The notes under the pieces: generated by a model
Databases searched by the model: none
Told to the model about the DNA's origin: nothing
The model's input: only the letters and a program-made list of their open reading frames with translations
NCBI GenBank assembly: GCA_938040655.1
Contig: CALHZK010000001.1
Span: forward strand, 1 to 49,460
Direction: 5' to 3'
DNA: 49,460 nt
DNA from: an uncultured Candidatus Saccharibacteria bacterium
GTDB lineage: Bacteria > Patescibacteriota > Saccharimonadia > Saccharimonadales > Saccharimonadaceae
Position numbers and translations under genes: made by a program
Part shown: positions 16,003 through 23,657 of the stretch, piece after piece
Numbering within the stretch: the stretch's first letter is position 1
Layout: every line of letters starts with the position of its first letter

Positions 16003-17787
16003 ATGAAACGATTTTTCTATAGCATTAGCATCGCTATGGTGCTGGTGATTAGTGGGGCGATGACGGGGGTGATGGCGCCATCTACCTCGGCGAAGTCACG
16101 GCCGACACGGGCAGATAACTTCGTCATTCGCCGCTACGATGTATCGATGCAGTTGCAGCGCGACCAGCAGCGGCATGCACAACTGACGACTACTCTGAAA
16201 ATTACCGCTGACTTTCCACCGCAGCAAAATCACGGTATTGCGCCAATATTCGTCACTCAGTATGATGGCCACTCGACACAATTTGAGCTTCAGTCGGTGA
16301 CCGATGAGTATGGCCACGCCTTAGAGCATCGCTGGCATGGCAATGAGCTCAGGATCGGCAGCGCATCTACCTACGTGAGCGGCCAAAAAACGTATGTCAT
16401 TCGCTACAGCCAGCGCGATGTCACCAAATGGTACCAGGATGTTGGCCGACAAGAATTCTACTGGAATGCCATTGGTACCGACTGGCGCGTGCCGATTGAC
16501 CAGGCGACGGTGTCGCTGCAGGTCAGCCCCGACCTGACCCAGGCGACGCAGACTGACTTGCAGTGCTATCGGGGTCTGGTGGGCAGTCAGGCCAAGTGTC
16601 AGGTGAAGACAGATGAGCGGGGCGTGATGAGTGCCACGATATACAATCTGCCGCGCTCGGCCGGCGTGACTGTGGCGATTGGTTTTCAGGCAGGAACATT
16701 CGCCGACTATCAGCCGACTCTCGGGGAGAGGCTGCTGGCTATCTGGCTGTCAGTGCAGCTTGTCGCTTGTCTACTAGCAGGGGTGGCCGCGATTGTGCTA
16801 GCAGCTGCCTATATACGGTCGGTTCGCCGGACGAAAGAGCTGGCGCCTATCGTACCAGAGTACATTCCACCCAAAGATGCAAGCCTGAGTGTATCGGCTG
16901 CGATTGTTGGCTCCTTGGCGGGGGTGCGCGGCTCAGTCATGACCGCGCAGCTGCTTGATTTGGCTGTCCGGCACTATATTCGTATTTATCAGACAAAACC
17001 GAAGCGGCTGTTGAGGCCGGCCGAGTATGAGGTTGAAATTATGCGGGCGGTTGATTCACTGAAAGACGAAGAGCAGGAATTGCTTCGGGATATGTTTGGC
17101 AAAACACCAGCTGTCGGTGCAGTGCTCAACCTAAAAAAGCTGAGTAGTGACTCCGCCTACGCTGGTCGGATTGTTGACAACGACCGCAAGCTGCGGCAGT
17201 TGATCACCCAGGATTATCAGCTCAAAGCGCTCAACCCGGCCCACAAAACGCGATTTCGTCGCTACAGTTTGTGGCTGCTGGTGATTGGATTGCTATTGCT
17301 GTCGCCAGCACTGCTTGGGCTGGCGCTGGTGGCCCGGCTGATGGCTAGTGGCAAGGTGTTGACCGACAAGGGGCTGGCACTGCGGCGGTATCTATTTGGC
17401 CTCAAATATTATATTGGTGTGGCTGAGGCAGAGCGCCTCAAGTTATTGCAGAGTCCAGATGGGGCTGCCAAGGTGGCGGCAGCGGGGGTGCAACCAGATG
17501 ACCAGAAGCAGCTCGTAAAATTATATGAGCGAGTATTGCCATATGCAGTCCTATTCGGCCAAGAGAAACAGTGGACTAAGCAGATCGGTCACTACTACGA
17601 GCAGGCCGGTACGCAGCCAGATTGGTACCGTGGCGATGGCGCCTTTAACGCAGCATTATTCGCCAGCAGTATCAGCCAGTTCACTAGTGTCGCGGCCGCT
17701 TCGACTAGCCCAGCTAGCTCTGGCGGCTCGTCTGGCGGCGGTTTCGTCGGTGGCGGCGGCGGAGGCGGCGGAGGCGGCGGCTGGTAG
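16003..17787 (+). CDS. DUF2207-type membrane protein with Gly-rich end
   Basis: A 594-residue protein: signal segment (residues 1-30), extracellular beta-rich domain (about 35-235; YDVSMQLQRDQQRHAQL, then EFYWNAIGTDWRVPI, typical of DUF2207), a membrane helix around 245-270, a cytosolic stretch (VPEYIPPKDASLSVSAAIV), a second hydrophobic pair at about 423-447 and a C-terminal region ending in SSGGSSGGGFVG and a run of eleven Gly plus a final Trp. Gly-rich tails with terminal Trp are usual for this family, whose function is unknown. The gene starts without leader and is followed after three bases by the CNNM gene, so the two are probably co-transcribed. Confidence 0.88.
   Translation: MKRFFYSISIAMVLVISGAMTGVMAPSTSAKSRPTRADNFVIRRYDVSMQLQRDQQRHAQLTTTLKITADFPPQQNHGIAPIFVTQYDGHSTQFELQSVTDEYGHALEHRWHGNELRIGSASTYVSGQKTYVIRYSQRDVTKWYQDVGRQEFYWNAIGTDWRVPIDQATVSLQVSPDLTQATQTDLQCYRGLVGSQAKCQVKTDERGVMSATIYNLPRSAGVTVAIGFQAGTFADYQPTLGERLLAIWLSVQLVACLLAGVAAIVLAAAYIRSVRRTKELAPIVPEYIPPKDASLSVSAAIVGSLAGVRGSVMTAQLLDLAVRHYIRIYQTKPKRLLRPAEYEVEIMRAVDSLKDEEQELLRDMFGKTPAVGAVLNLKKLSSDSAYAGRIVDNDRKLRQLITQDYQLKALNPAHKTRFRRYSLWLLVIGLLLLSPALLGLALVARLMASGKVLTDKGLALRRYLFGLKYYIGVAEAERLKLLQSPDGAAKVAAAGVQPDDQKQLVKLYERVLPYAVLFGQEKQWTKQIGHYYEQAGTQPDWYRGDGAFNAALFASSISQFTSVAAASTSPASSGGSSGGGFVGGGGGGGGGGGW
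17749..17781 (+). repeat. GGC/GGA trinucleotide tract encoding eleven glycines
   Basis: Eleven Gly codons in a row (GGT, GGC and GGA in a partly periodic GGC-GGC-GGA order) at the very end of the DUF2207 gene. Copy number could vary by slippage without breaking the frame. Confidence 0.7.
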
Positions 17788-17790
17788 CGA

Positions 17791-18759
17791 ATGCCTGATA
17801 TTCTGACACCGTTCATCACGGTGGGCTTACTGGTATTGAGTGGGGTGTTTTCTGGCCTTAATATCGGCTTGATGATGGCTCGGCCAGACGACTTGCGGCG
17901 CAAAGCACAGCACGGTGATGAGATCGCTGCTCGCGTTTATCGCTACCGCAAAGATGGTTATTATCTGATATTTTGTATTTTGCTTGGTAATGTTGGTGTC
18001 AATACCGCGATGTCGATCTTGCTTGGCAATATCACGAATGGCGTGGTCGGCGGTATTGTGGCGACGCTATTGATCACGCTGTTTGGCGAGATTTTGCCGC
18101 AAGCTATCTTTAGCCAGCGTGGCTACCGGCTGACCCGCTATTTCTTCTGGCTGCTGGATATCATCTATGTGCTGTTTTGGCCGCTGGCCCGGCCGGTTTC
18201 TCGCCTACTTGGCCGCTGGCTCGGCCGGGAAGGGCCCGCACTCTATAGCCACAATGAGCTCGAGCAAATCATTCGCGAGCACGCTGCCCACGCTGATAGC
18301 ACGGTCGATTACGACGAGGGGCGGATTGCGACCGGTGCTCTGCGCTTTAGCAAGAAGCGGGTAGCCGACATCGCCACACCACGCCGCCATGTCTACTGTG
18401 TGAATCGCGATGACCAGCTAGATGCGGCACTCCTCAGCCAGATAAAGCGTGCTGGCCACTCGCGTATCCCGGTGTGCCACGACGGTGTCGTGGTTGGTTT
18501 GTTGTATCTCAAAGATATTGTGGGGCGGACGCTCCCGCTCCCGATTAGTCGAGTATCTCGCGACAAGGTGCACCATATCGATGCACGCTCTGGCCTTGAC
18601 ACGGCATTGAGTCGGTTTATCCAGACACATAGCCATCTCTTTGTGGTGACTGACCAGCGGGGCAAGCAGGTCGGCATCATCACCCTCGAGGATGTGATTG
18701 AGCAAATCATCAATCAGCAAATCGAGGATGAGTTTGATATCGCTGCCAAAACACAGTGA
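17791..18759 (+). CDS. CNNM-domain/CBS-pair membrane protein (CorC/hemolysin-like)
   Basis: A 322-residue protein with an N-terminal CNNM (DUF21) membrane domain of about four helices (SGVFSGLNIGLMM, ILLGNVGVNTAMSILLG, LFGEILPQAIFSQRG) and a CBS-domain pair after residue 190 (ADIATPRRHVYCVNRDD; HLFVVTDQRGKQVGIITLEDVIEQII). Family members transport or sense Mg2+/Co2+ or other divalent ions; substrate here unknown. The C-terminal transporter-associated domain common in CorC is absent: the protein stops soon after the second CBS. It lies three bases after the DUF2207 gene. Confidence 0.92.
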   Translation: MPDILTPFITVGLLVLSGVFSGLNIGLMMARPDDLRRKAQHGDEIAARVYRYRKDGYYLIFCILLGNVGVNTAMSILLGNITNGVVGGIVATLLITLFGEILPQAIFSQRGYRLTRYFFWLLDIIYVLFWPLARPVSRLLGRWLGREGPALYSHNELEQIIREHAAHADSTVDYDEGRIATGALRFSKKRVADIATPRRHVYCVNRDDQLDAALLSQIKRAGHSRIPVCHDGVVVGLLYLKDIVGRTLPLPISRVSRDKVHHIDARSGLDTALSRFIQTHSHLFVVTDQRGKQVGIITLEDVIEQIINQQIEDEFDIAAKTQ

Positions 18760-18765
18760 TTGATA

Positions 18766-18810
18766 TTGACATTATCTACTACCTTGTATAACATAGTATT
18801 ATTATAATAA
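18766..18810 (+). promoter_or_regulatory. promoter and candidate operator of the padR-pspC operon
   Basis: TTGACA at 18766-18771 with TATAAC at 18787-18792 (spacer only 15) or an overlapping TAACAT at 17. Around it lie two inverted repeats: an imperfect 22-base dyad with ends TACTA (18777-18781) and TAGTA (18794-18798), and a perfect 12-base palindrome TTATTATAATAA (18799-18810) that itself contains TATAAT. PadR proteins often repress their own operon, so this is the likely site. AAGGAG follows at 18816-18821. Confidence 0.5.
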
Positions 18811-18832
18811 ATATAAAGGAGTATGATATTGC

Positions 18833-19192
18833 ATGAAAACTGACACAGTCGGTGCTGACAAATACGCTGAGACGATGGCCGTACAGCTACGTAAGGGGTT
18901 TTTGGCATACTGTGTGTTGCTTATTTGTAGTAAGCAGCGTCGCTATACCAGCGAGCTGATCCAGCAGCTTCATCAGGCTGAGCTGATGGTGGTGGAGGGG
19001 ACAATCTACCCATTACTTTCACGGCTACAGCGAGATGGATTGTTGGCTCATGAATGGCAAGAGAGTGAGCAAGGGCCACCGCGCAAGTACTATCGTATCA
19101 CCGACTACGGTAGGCACGTGATGGAGGCGCTGGTCATCTATATCGACACCCTCAATACGACACTACAGACACTTCAGAAAGGAGTATCATGA
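18833..19192 (+). CDS. PadR-family transcriptional regulator
   Basis: A 119-residue winged-helix protein. The PadR pattern is clear: MAVQLRKGFLAYCVLLIC, RRYTSELIQQL, the recognition helix and wing VVEGTIYPLLSRLQRDGLL, and GPPRKYYRITDYGRHVM. PadR regulators usually repress neighbouring transport or stress genes in response to a ligand or membrane stress. It overlaps the PspC-domain gene by an ATGA junction, so the two form a pair. AAGGAG is 11 bases before the ATG. The upstream region is AT-rich and palindromic. Confidence 0.93.
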   Translation: MKTDTVGADKYAETMAVQLRKGFLAYCVLLICSKQRRYTSELIQQLHQAELMVVEGTIYPLLSRLQRDGLLAHEWQESEQGPPRKYYRITDYGRHVMEALVIYIDTLNTTLQTLQKGVS

Positions 19193-20505
19193 TGAAGGAA
19201 GTAACCCGGATTTACTTAGCGAAGACCGCCTATGATATCGAGATCACGGCCAAAGCGTCGCTCCAAAGTTATCTCGAGAATATTGCGCGAGCGATGGATT
19301 CAGACGACGCAATGCGTGAGATTGAAGCACGGATGGTTGAGCTACTGACCGAGCGTGGCGTGACGCCTGGTGGCGTGATTAGTGATGCCGATGTCAGCGC
19401 GCTCCAGCACCACATGGGTGAGCCCGGTGAGTTCTCCGAGAATGGTGCGTCGGCCCAGCCGACCGGCCGCAAGACAACGGACGACCCAGCTAATCAGCCG
19501 ACACGGCGGCTGCTGCGGGATCCTGACAATGCGGTTCTCGCTGGTGTGTGTGCCGGTATCGCTGCTTATCTAAAGGTTGACCCTCTGTGGGTGCGGATCG
19601 GCTTTGTGCTGCTGCTATTCGTCACGTTTGGTATGTCGGTGATTATTTATATTGTGCTATGGGCCAGTCTCCCAGAGGCTCAGACAGCCGCTGAAAAGCT
19701 GCAGATGCGCGGCCAGCCAGTCACCTTCGACTCGCTGAAAGCCCAGTCGGTGACGGTAGCTGCGGCGGGCTCGACGAGTGAGCGGCCGGCGGTGCGGTTT
19801 GTCCGCTATGTGGTCGCATTTATGCTGCTACTGATGACCTTGGCAGCGATGCTCGGTGTGATTGTCGGCAGTGTGGTGGGCTTTGATATAGTGATGGCTC
19901 TTCAGGGCTGGGCCACTCAGTCGTGGGCTTGGGGCTTATGGGGCTCGCTACTGGCTGGCGGCATCATGCTGATAAGCCTGCTGGCACTGCTGACGTACAG
20001 CTCATTTACTTGGCGCATCAAGAAACCGGTCGGCATGAGTATGTTGGTGCTGCTGGTTGTCGGCACGTTGAGCCTCTCTAGCGTCGCCCTATTTGGTATG
20101 CAGGCTGGCCGTGAATTTTCCTATGAGTCAGAGCGAATGACCACACACCTCCGCGTGCCACTTCCAGATACGACTGGTGTCAAGCAGGTTGTTCTGGAGC
20201 ATGTCACTACCGATCGGCCACTACGCCAGCGCCAGGTGAGCCTGCGGCGTGCCGGCACCGAGGAAGCCTTGCGAATCGAGGCGAGCTACCTGGCGGCACC
20301 GCACACCAGTAAGCCAGAGATTACTGCGACCACACAGGGCGATAAGCTGATCGTGACAGTTCGCCATACTGATAAATCGTGTGCGATGAGATTTGAGACA
20401 CTCTGCGAGGTACTGCGCCATGATATACAGGTTCGGGTGTTTGGGCCGTCGCAGCTAATAGTTAATGAAACTGATCGCTTCGGCCGTGATATATTGTCAA
20501 AATAA
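19189..20505 (+). CDS. PspC-domain membrane protein
   Basis: A 438-residue protein. The N-terminal segment (about 1-95; YDIEITAKASLQSYLENI) is soluble and resembles a small permease-associated/HAAS-like domain often paired with PadR. The PspC domain follows (RRLLRDPDNAVLAGVCAGIAAYL, then VDPLWVRIGFVLLLF), then three or more membrane helices (to about residue 305) and a C-terminal extracytoplasmic domain rich in beta strands (from about 310). A PadR gene overlapping a PspC gene is a known envelope-stress arrangement. Two adjacent ATG codons (19189, 19192) are possible starts, after GAAAGGAG. Confidence 0.9.
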   Translation: MMKEVTRIYLAKTAYDIEITAKASLQSYLENIARAMDSDDAMREIEARMVELLTERGVTPGGVISDADVSALQHHMGEPGEFSENGASAQPTGRKTTDDPANQPTRRLLRDPDNAVLAGVCAGIAAYLKVDPLWVRIGFVLLLFVTFGMSVIIYIVLWASLPEAQTAAEKLQMRGQPVTFDSLKAQSVTVAAAGSTSERPAVRFVRYVVAFMLLLMTLAAMLGVIVGSVVGFDIVMALQGWATQSWAWGLWGSLLAGGIMLISLLALLTYSSFTWRIKKPVGMSMLVLLVVGTLSLSSVALFGMQAGREFSYESERMTTHLRVPLPDTTGVKQVVLEHVTTDRPLRQRQVSLRRAGTEEALRIEASYLAAPHTSKPEITATTQGDKLIVTVRHTDKSCAMRFETLCEVLRHDIQVRVFGPSQLIVNETDRFGRDILSK

Positions 20506-20583
20506 GTCACTTTGGTGACGATATGCTGCCAGGATAACAGAGGTATGTAGTTGCAATATTCTGATATTCTGGCAGTACAGTGG

Positions 20584-20589
20584 TATAAT
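20584..20589 (+). promoter_or_regulatory. extended -10 promoter of uppP (leaderless) with upstream inverted repeat
   Basis: TGgTATAAT with the hexamer at 20584-20589; eight bases before ATG 20598. Just upstream, CTGCCAG (20526-20532) and CTGGCAG (20569-20575) form a 7-bp inverted repeat enclosing a smaller AATAT/ATATT repeat; this may be a regulator site or the end of the preceding transcript. Confidence 0.55.
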
Positions 20590-20597
20590 GAGGAACG

Positions 20598-21443
20598 ATG
20601 AACTTTCTGCACGCGATCATCTTAGGTATTGTCGAAGGCGTCACTGAATTCTTGCCGATCTCTTCGACAGGCCACTTGACTATTACTGAAAAACTACTTG
20701 GGCTCGATATTTCACACCCCGGTGTCGTTGCCTTTACGGCGGTCATTCAGATCGGGGCAATTGCTGCTGCGGTACTGTATTTTTGGCCCGATATTTGGCG
20801 AATTCTATGCGCCTGGTGGCGCGGTTTATGGTGGCGCCGGGCACGCCGCAATCCAGACTACGCCTACGGCTGGGCGATCATTATTGGCTCGGTACCGATT
20901 GCGCTGGTTGGCCTCCTATTGAAGCACCATGTCGAGACGACGTTTCGCGGCCTATGGTGGGTCGCGGCTGGCTTGCTAGTGTGGAGCGGTGTGATGTGGC
21001 TGGCTGATCGCTGGGCGACTCGCCGGGCCAATGAGCGCTCTGAGCGCCAGGCGACGTGGCATGATCTCCTGGTGATGGGTCTGGTGCAATGTATCGCCTT
21101 GGTGCCGGGGATCAGCCGCTCTGGTGCGACGATTTCGGCCGGGCTGTTTCGTGGGTTTGACCGATTGTCAGTCGTCAAGCTGAGCTTCTTTTTGGGGATT
21201 CCTGCGCTGGTGGCATCTGGCTTGCAGCAGGCGATTAGTCATGTCGCGCAGATTGGTCAGGCACCGGGCTGGGGGATGACTCTCGTGGCGACTGCGGTGT
21301 CGTTCGTGGTGGGGTATTTGGTCGTGTCGTGGCTGATCAAATTTATTACTCGGCATGATTTTGCATACTTCATTTGGTACCGAGTTGGCCTTGCCCTACT
21401 GCTGATGTATTTACTGATAAATCATACGATTAGCGCGATATAG
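20598..21443 (+). CDS. uppP: undecaprenyl-diphosphatase (BacA/UppP)
   Basis: Polytopic membrane enzyme of 281 residues that recycles undecaprenyl diphosphate to the monophosphate carrier. Both active-site motifs are present: GIVEGVTEFLPISSTGHL near the N-terminus and the PGISRSGATISAGLFRG block in the middle. About eight hydrophobic helices. It works with uppS (8021) and murD (32382) in peptidoglycan precursor supply. The mRNA is predicted leaderless. It is followed 28 bases on by an ABC exporter with its own ribosome site. Confidence 0.97.
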   Translation: MNFLHAIILGIVEGVTEFLPISSTGHLTITEKLLGLDISHPGVVAFTAVIQIGAIAAAVLYFWPDIWRILCAWWRGLWWRRARRNPDYAYGWAIIIGSVPIALVGLLLKHHVETTFRGLWWVAAGLLVWSGVMWLADRWATRRANERSERQATWHDLLVMGLVQCIALVPGISRSGATISAGLFRGFDRLSVVKLSFFLGIPALVASGLQQAISHVAQIGQAPGWGMTLVATAVSFVVGYLVVSWLIKFITRHDFAYFIWYRVGLALLLMYLLINHTISAI

Positions 21444-21471
21444 CAATAACTATAGAAAGGAGTCCGTATAG

Positions 21472-22215
21472 ATGATAGAAGTTTCGCACATCACCAAAGT
21501 CTACGGCAAGAAGAAAAATCAATTCACTGCGCTTCATGACGTCAGCTTGACTGTGCCAGAGCCGATGACGGTGGCAATTCTTGGTAAGTCTGGCTCTGGC
21601 AAGTCGACATTGATGCACGCAATCTCTGGATTAGACAAGCCGCAAGAAGGGCAGGTCATGATAGATGGCCAGGATATATTAGCGATGAAGCCTCGGGCGA
21701 CTGATAAATTTCGGGCGCAGAAGATGGGGTTTATCTTTCAGAGCTTTTTTGTTGAGGGCGGCGAGAGCTGCTACGACAATGTAAGCCTGTCATTGGAGAC
21801 GGCGCGGTTGCCGCGGTCGCAGCGCAAGGCTCGGATCGAGGCAGCATTGGCGGCGGTCGAGCTGTCTGACAAAATAAAGGTTCGCGCGCGTGATTTATCT
21901 GGTGGGCAAAAGCAGCGGTTAGCGATCGCTCGCGCTATTGTCGGTGAGCCGGCGGTGCTGTTTGCTGATGAGCCGACTGGTAATCTGGACTCGGCGACCT
22001 CGGCACGGATCGAGGACTTGCTATTTCAGTATCAGCGTGACCACCAGGCGACACTGATCATTGTCACGCATGATGAAGAGTTGGCTGCACGTTGCCAGAT
22101 GATTGTCCGCGTCAAAGACGGGCAAATTGAGCAGATTGAGTCACAGGATCAGCCTGACTCTGACCCTGACCCTGCAGCCACTAAGACAGCGACCAAGGAA
22201 GGAGCAGCCAAATGA
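21472..22215 (+). CDS. ABC transporter ATPase, MacB/LolD-like
   Basis: A 247-residue ATPase. Walker A GKSGSGKST, signature LSGGQKQRLAIARA, Walker B VLFADEPTGNLDS are intact. It belongs to the group paired with MacB/FtsX-type permeases, and its permease gene follows with an ATGA overlap. It has a short polar C-terminal tail (SDPDPAATKTATKEGAAK). AAAGGAG precedes the ATG. Such pairs without an outer-membrane partner export peptides, lipids or drugs or act as mechanotransmitters; the substrate here is unknown. Confidence 0.93.
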   Translation: MIEVSHITKVYGKKKNQFTALHDVSLTVPEPMTVAILGKSGSGKSTLMHAISGLDKPQEGQVMIDGQDILAMKPRATDKFRAQKMGFIFQSFFVEGGESCYDNVSLSLETARLPRSQRKARIEAALAAVELSDKIKVRARDLSGGQKQRLAIARAIVGEPAVLFADEPTGNLDSATSARIEDLLFQYQRDHQATLIIVTHDEELAARCQMIVRVKDGQIEQIESQDQPDSDPDPAATKTATKEGAAK

Positions 22216-23576
22216 AAACATTTGATATTGTCCGGCGAGCTGGCCGTAACCTTCGGCGTGCCAAACTGCGCACTCTGCTAACCAGTGTGGCGATTGCGGT
22301 TGGTAGCTTTGCGATTATGTTGAGCTTGATGGCCGGCGAAGGAGCGCGCCAGTATATTGACCAACTTATCAGTAGCAATGTCGACGCCAAAGGGTTATTC
22401 ATCGTCAAAGACGAGAAGCTGGTCACGATGCAGGCAGGTGGCCAACAGGCTGATCTCCATGAGTATAATCCAGATAGCTTGAGCCTCCGGGGGAGAGAGT
22501 ATCAGGCATTGGTACAAAAGGATATTGACGCCCTCAAGCGCCGAACTGATATCGAGCGAGTTGAGCCAACGTATCAGTTGCAGCCGAAGTATGTCAGCTT
22601 CTCTGCTCAGCACGACAAAAAGTACACCAGCAATGTCCGAGTGTTTGACAGCGCATTGACGACTGAGGTGGTCGCAGGGAAACAGCTCGGTAAAGGCCGT
22701 GGGTTGGCGGCTGACGAGGCAGTGATTCCAGATAGCTACCTGAAGACGCTCGGCTTCGGCCAGGCCAAGGAGGCGATCGGCACAAAGGTGACGATCACCG
22801 TAGTGCAAACTCCGCAGAAGGTGGACGACGCAACGCTTGGTCGGGTATTTGCCGAGAAGGGCCAGGCCGGTGTCAATGAGCTGATCAACGGCAAAGAACT
22901 GCACAAGACATTCACGATCGCTGCGGTGGTGCGCAAGTCGTCGAACCAAAGCCGCGCCTTGACCGGAGTGGCACTTGACAGTACGGTCGCCAAAGAGCTG
23001 AGTGACTATACAACCAAGGGAACCGACCGATACCAGAAATACATGGCAGCGACCGCGGTGGCCAAGGGTGATCCAGCCGCCACCAAACAGGCTCTGCAAA
23101 AAGACGGGTACTCGGTGGCGACAGCCAAAGATCTGCAGCAGATGCTATTTCAGTTTGTCGATTTATTGCAGGGGATAGTGCTGGGATTTGGCCTGCTGGC
23201 ATTGATCGTCAGTATCTTCGGTATCGTCAATACACAGTATATCTCGGTGCTGGAGCGGACTCAGCAGATCGGCCTGATGAAAGCACTTGGCGCCAGCCGG
23301 CGTGATGTCGCGCGATTATTCCGCTATGAGGCGGCCTGGGTCGGCTTCTTGGGCGGACTATTGGGTGTGTTGATCGCCTGGGGTGTCGGGGCAGCCTGCA
23401 ATCCATTGATCACTCGCTCACTTAACCTCGACCAGCAGCAATCACTGTTGATTTTTCAGCCGCTATCAGCGGTGGGTGTGGTGCTGGCGCTGATGCTTGT
23501 AGCCATCGTGGCCGGCTTTTTGCCGAGCCGTAAGGCAGCCAAACTGGACCCGATCGAGGCACTTCGCACCGAATAA
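22212..23576 (+). CDS. ABC transporter permease, MacB/FtsX family
   Basis: A 454-residue permease. One membrane helix near residues 22-42 (LTSVAIAVGSFAIMLSLMAG), an extracytoplasmic MacB-core-like domain to about 310, then three helices (GIVLGFGLLALIVSIFGIVN; WVGFLGGLLGVLIAW; LSAVGVVLALMLVAIVAGF) and the family ending LPSRKAAKLDPIEALRTE. The conserved ERTQQIGLMKALGASRRDV loop contacts the ATPase. It overlaps the ATPase gene by four bases. The Q-rich, Lys-rich external domain probably determines specificity. Confidence 0.92.
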   Translation: MKTFDIVRRAGRNLRRAKLRTLLTSVAIAVGSFAIMLSLMAGEGARQYIDQLISSNVDAKGLFIVKDEKLVTMQAGGQQADLHEYNPDSLSLRGREYQALVQKDIDALKRRTDIERVEPTYQLQPKYVSFSAQHDKKYTSNVRVFDSALTTEVVAGKQLGKGRGLAADEAVIPDSYLKTLGFGQAKEAIGTKVTITVVQTPQKVDDATLGRVFAEKGQAGVNELINGKELHKTFTIAAVVRKSSNQSRALTGVALDSTVAKELSDYTTKGTDRYQKYMAATAVAKGDPAATKQALQKDGYSVATAKDLQQMLFQFVDLLQGIVLGFGLLALIVSIFGIVNTQYISVLERTQQIGLMKALGASRRDVARLFRYEAAWVGFLGGLLGVLIAWGVGAACNPLITRSLNLDQQQSLLIFQPLSAVGVVLALMLVAIVAGFLPSRKAAKLDPIEALRTE

Positions 23577-23587
23577 GTAAAATAGCA

Positions 23588-23617
23588 TTGTCTTTCTCAT
23601 AGTGCTTATGCTACACT
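23588..23617 (+). promoter_or_regulatory. promoter of the collagen-like gene
   Basis: TTGTCT (23588-23593), 18-base spacer ending in TGc, TACACT (23612-23617). The leader is about 35 bases, with GGTAAGGATGGG before the ATG. Confidence 0.5.
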
Positions 23618-23657
23618 AGCGGGTAGTAATGTTAGTTCAATTGGTAAGGATGGGACA

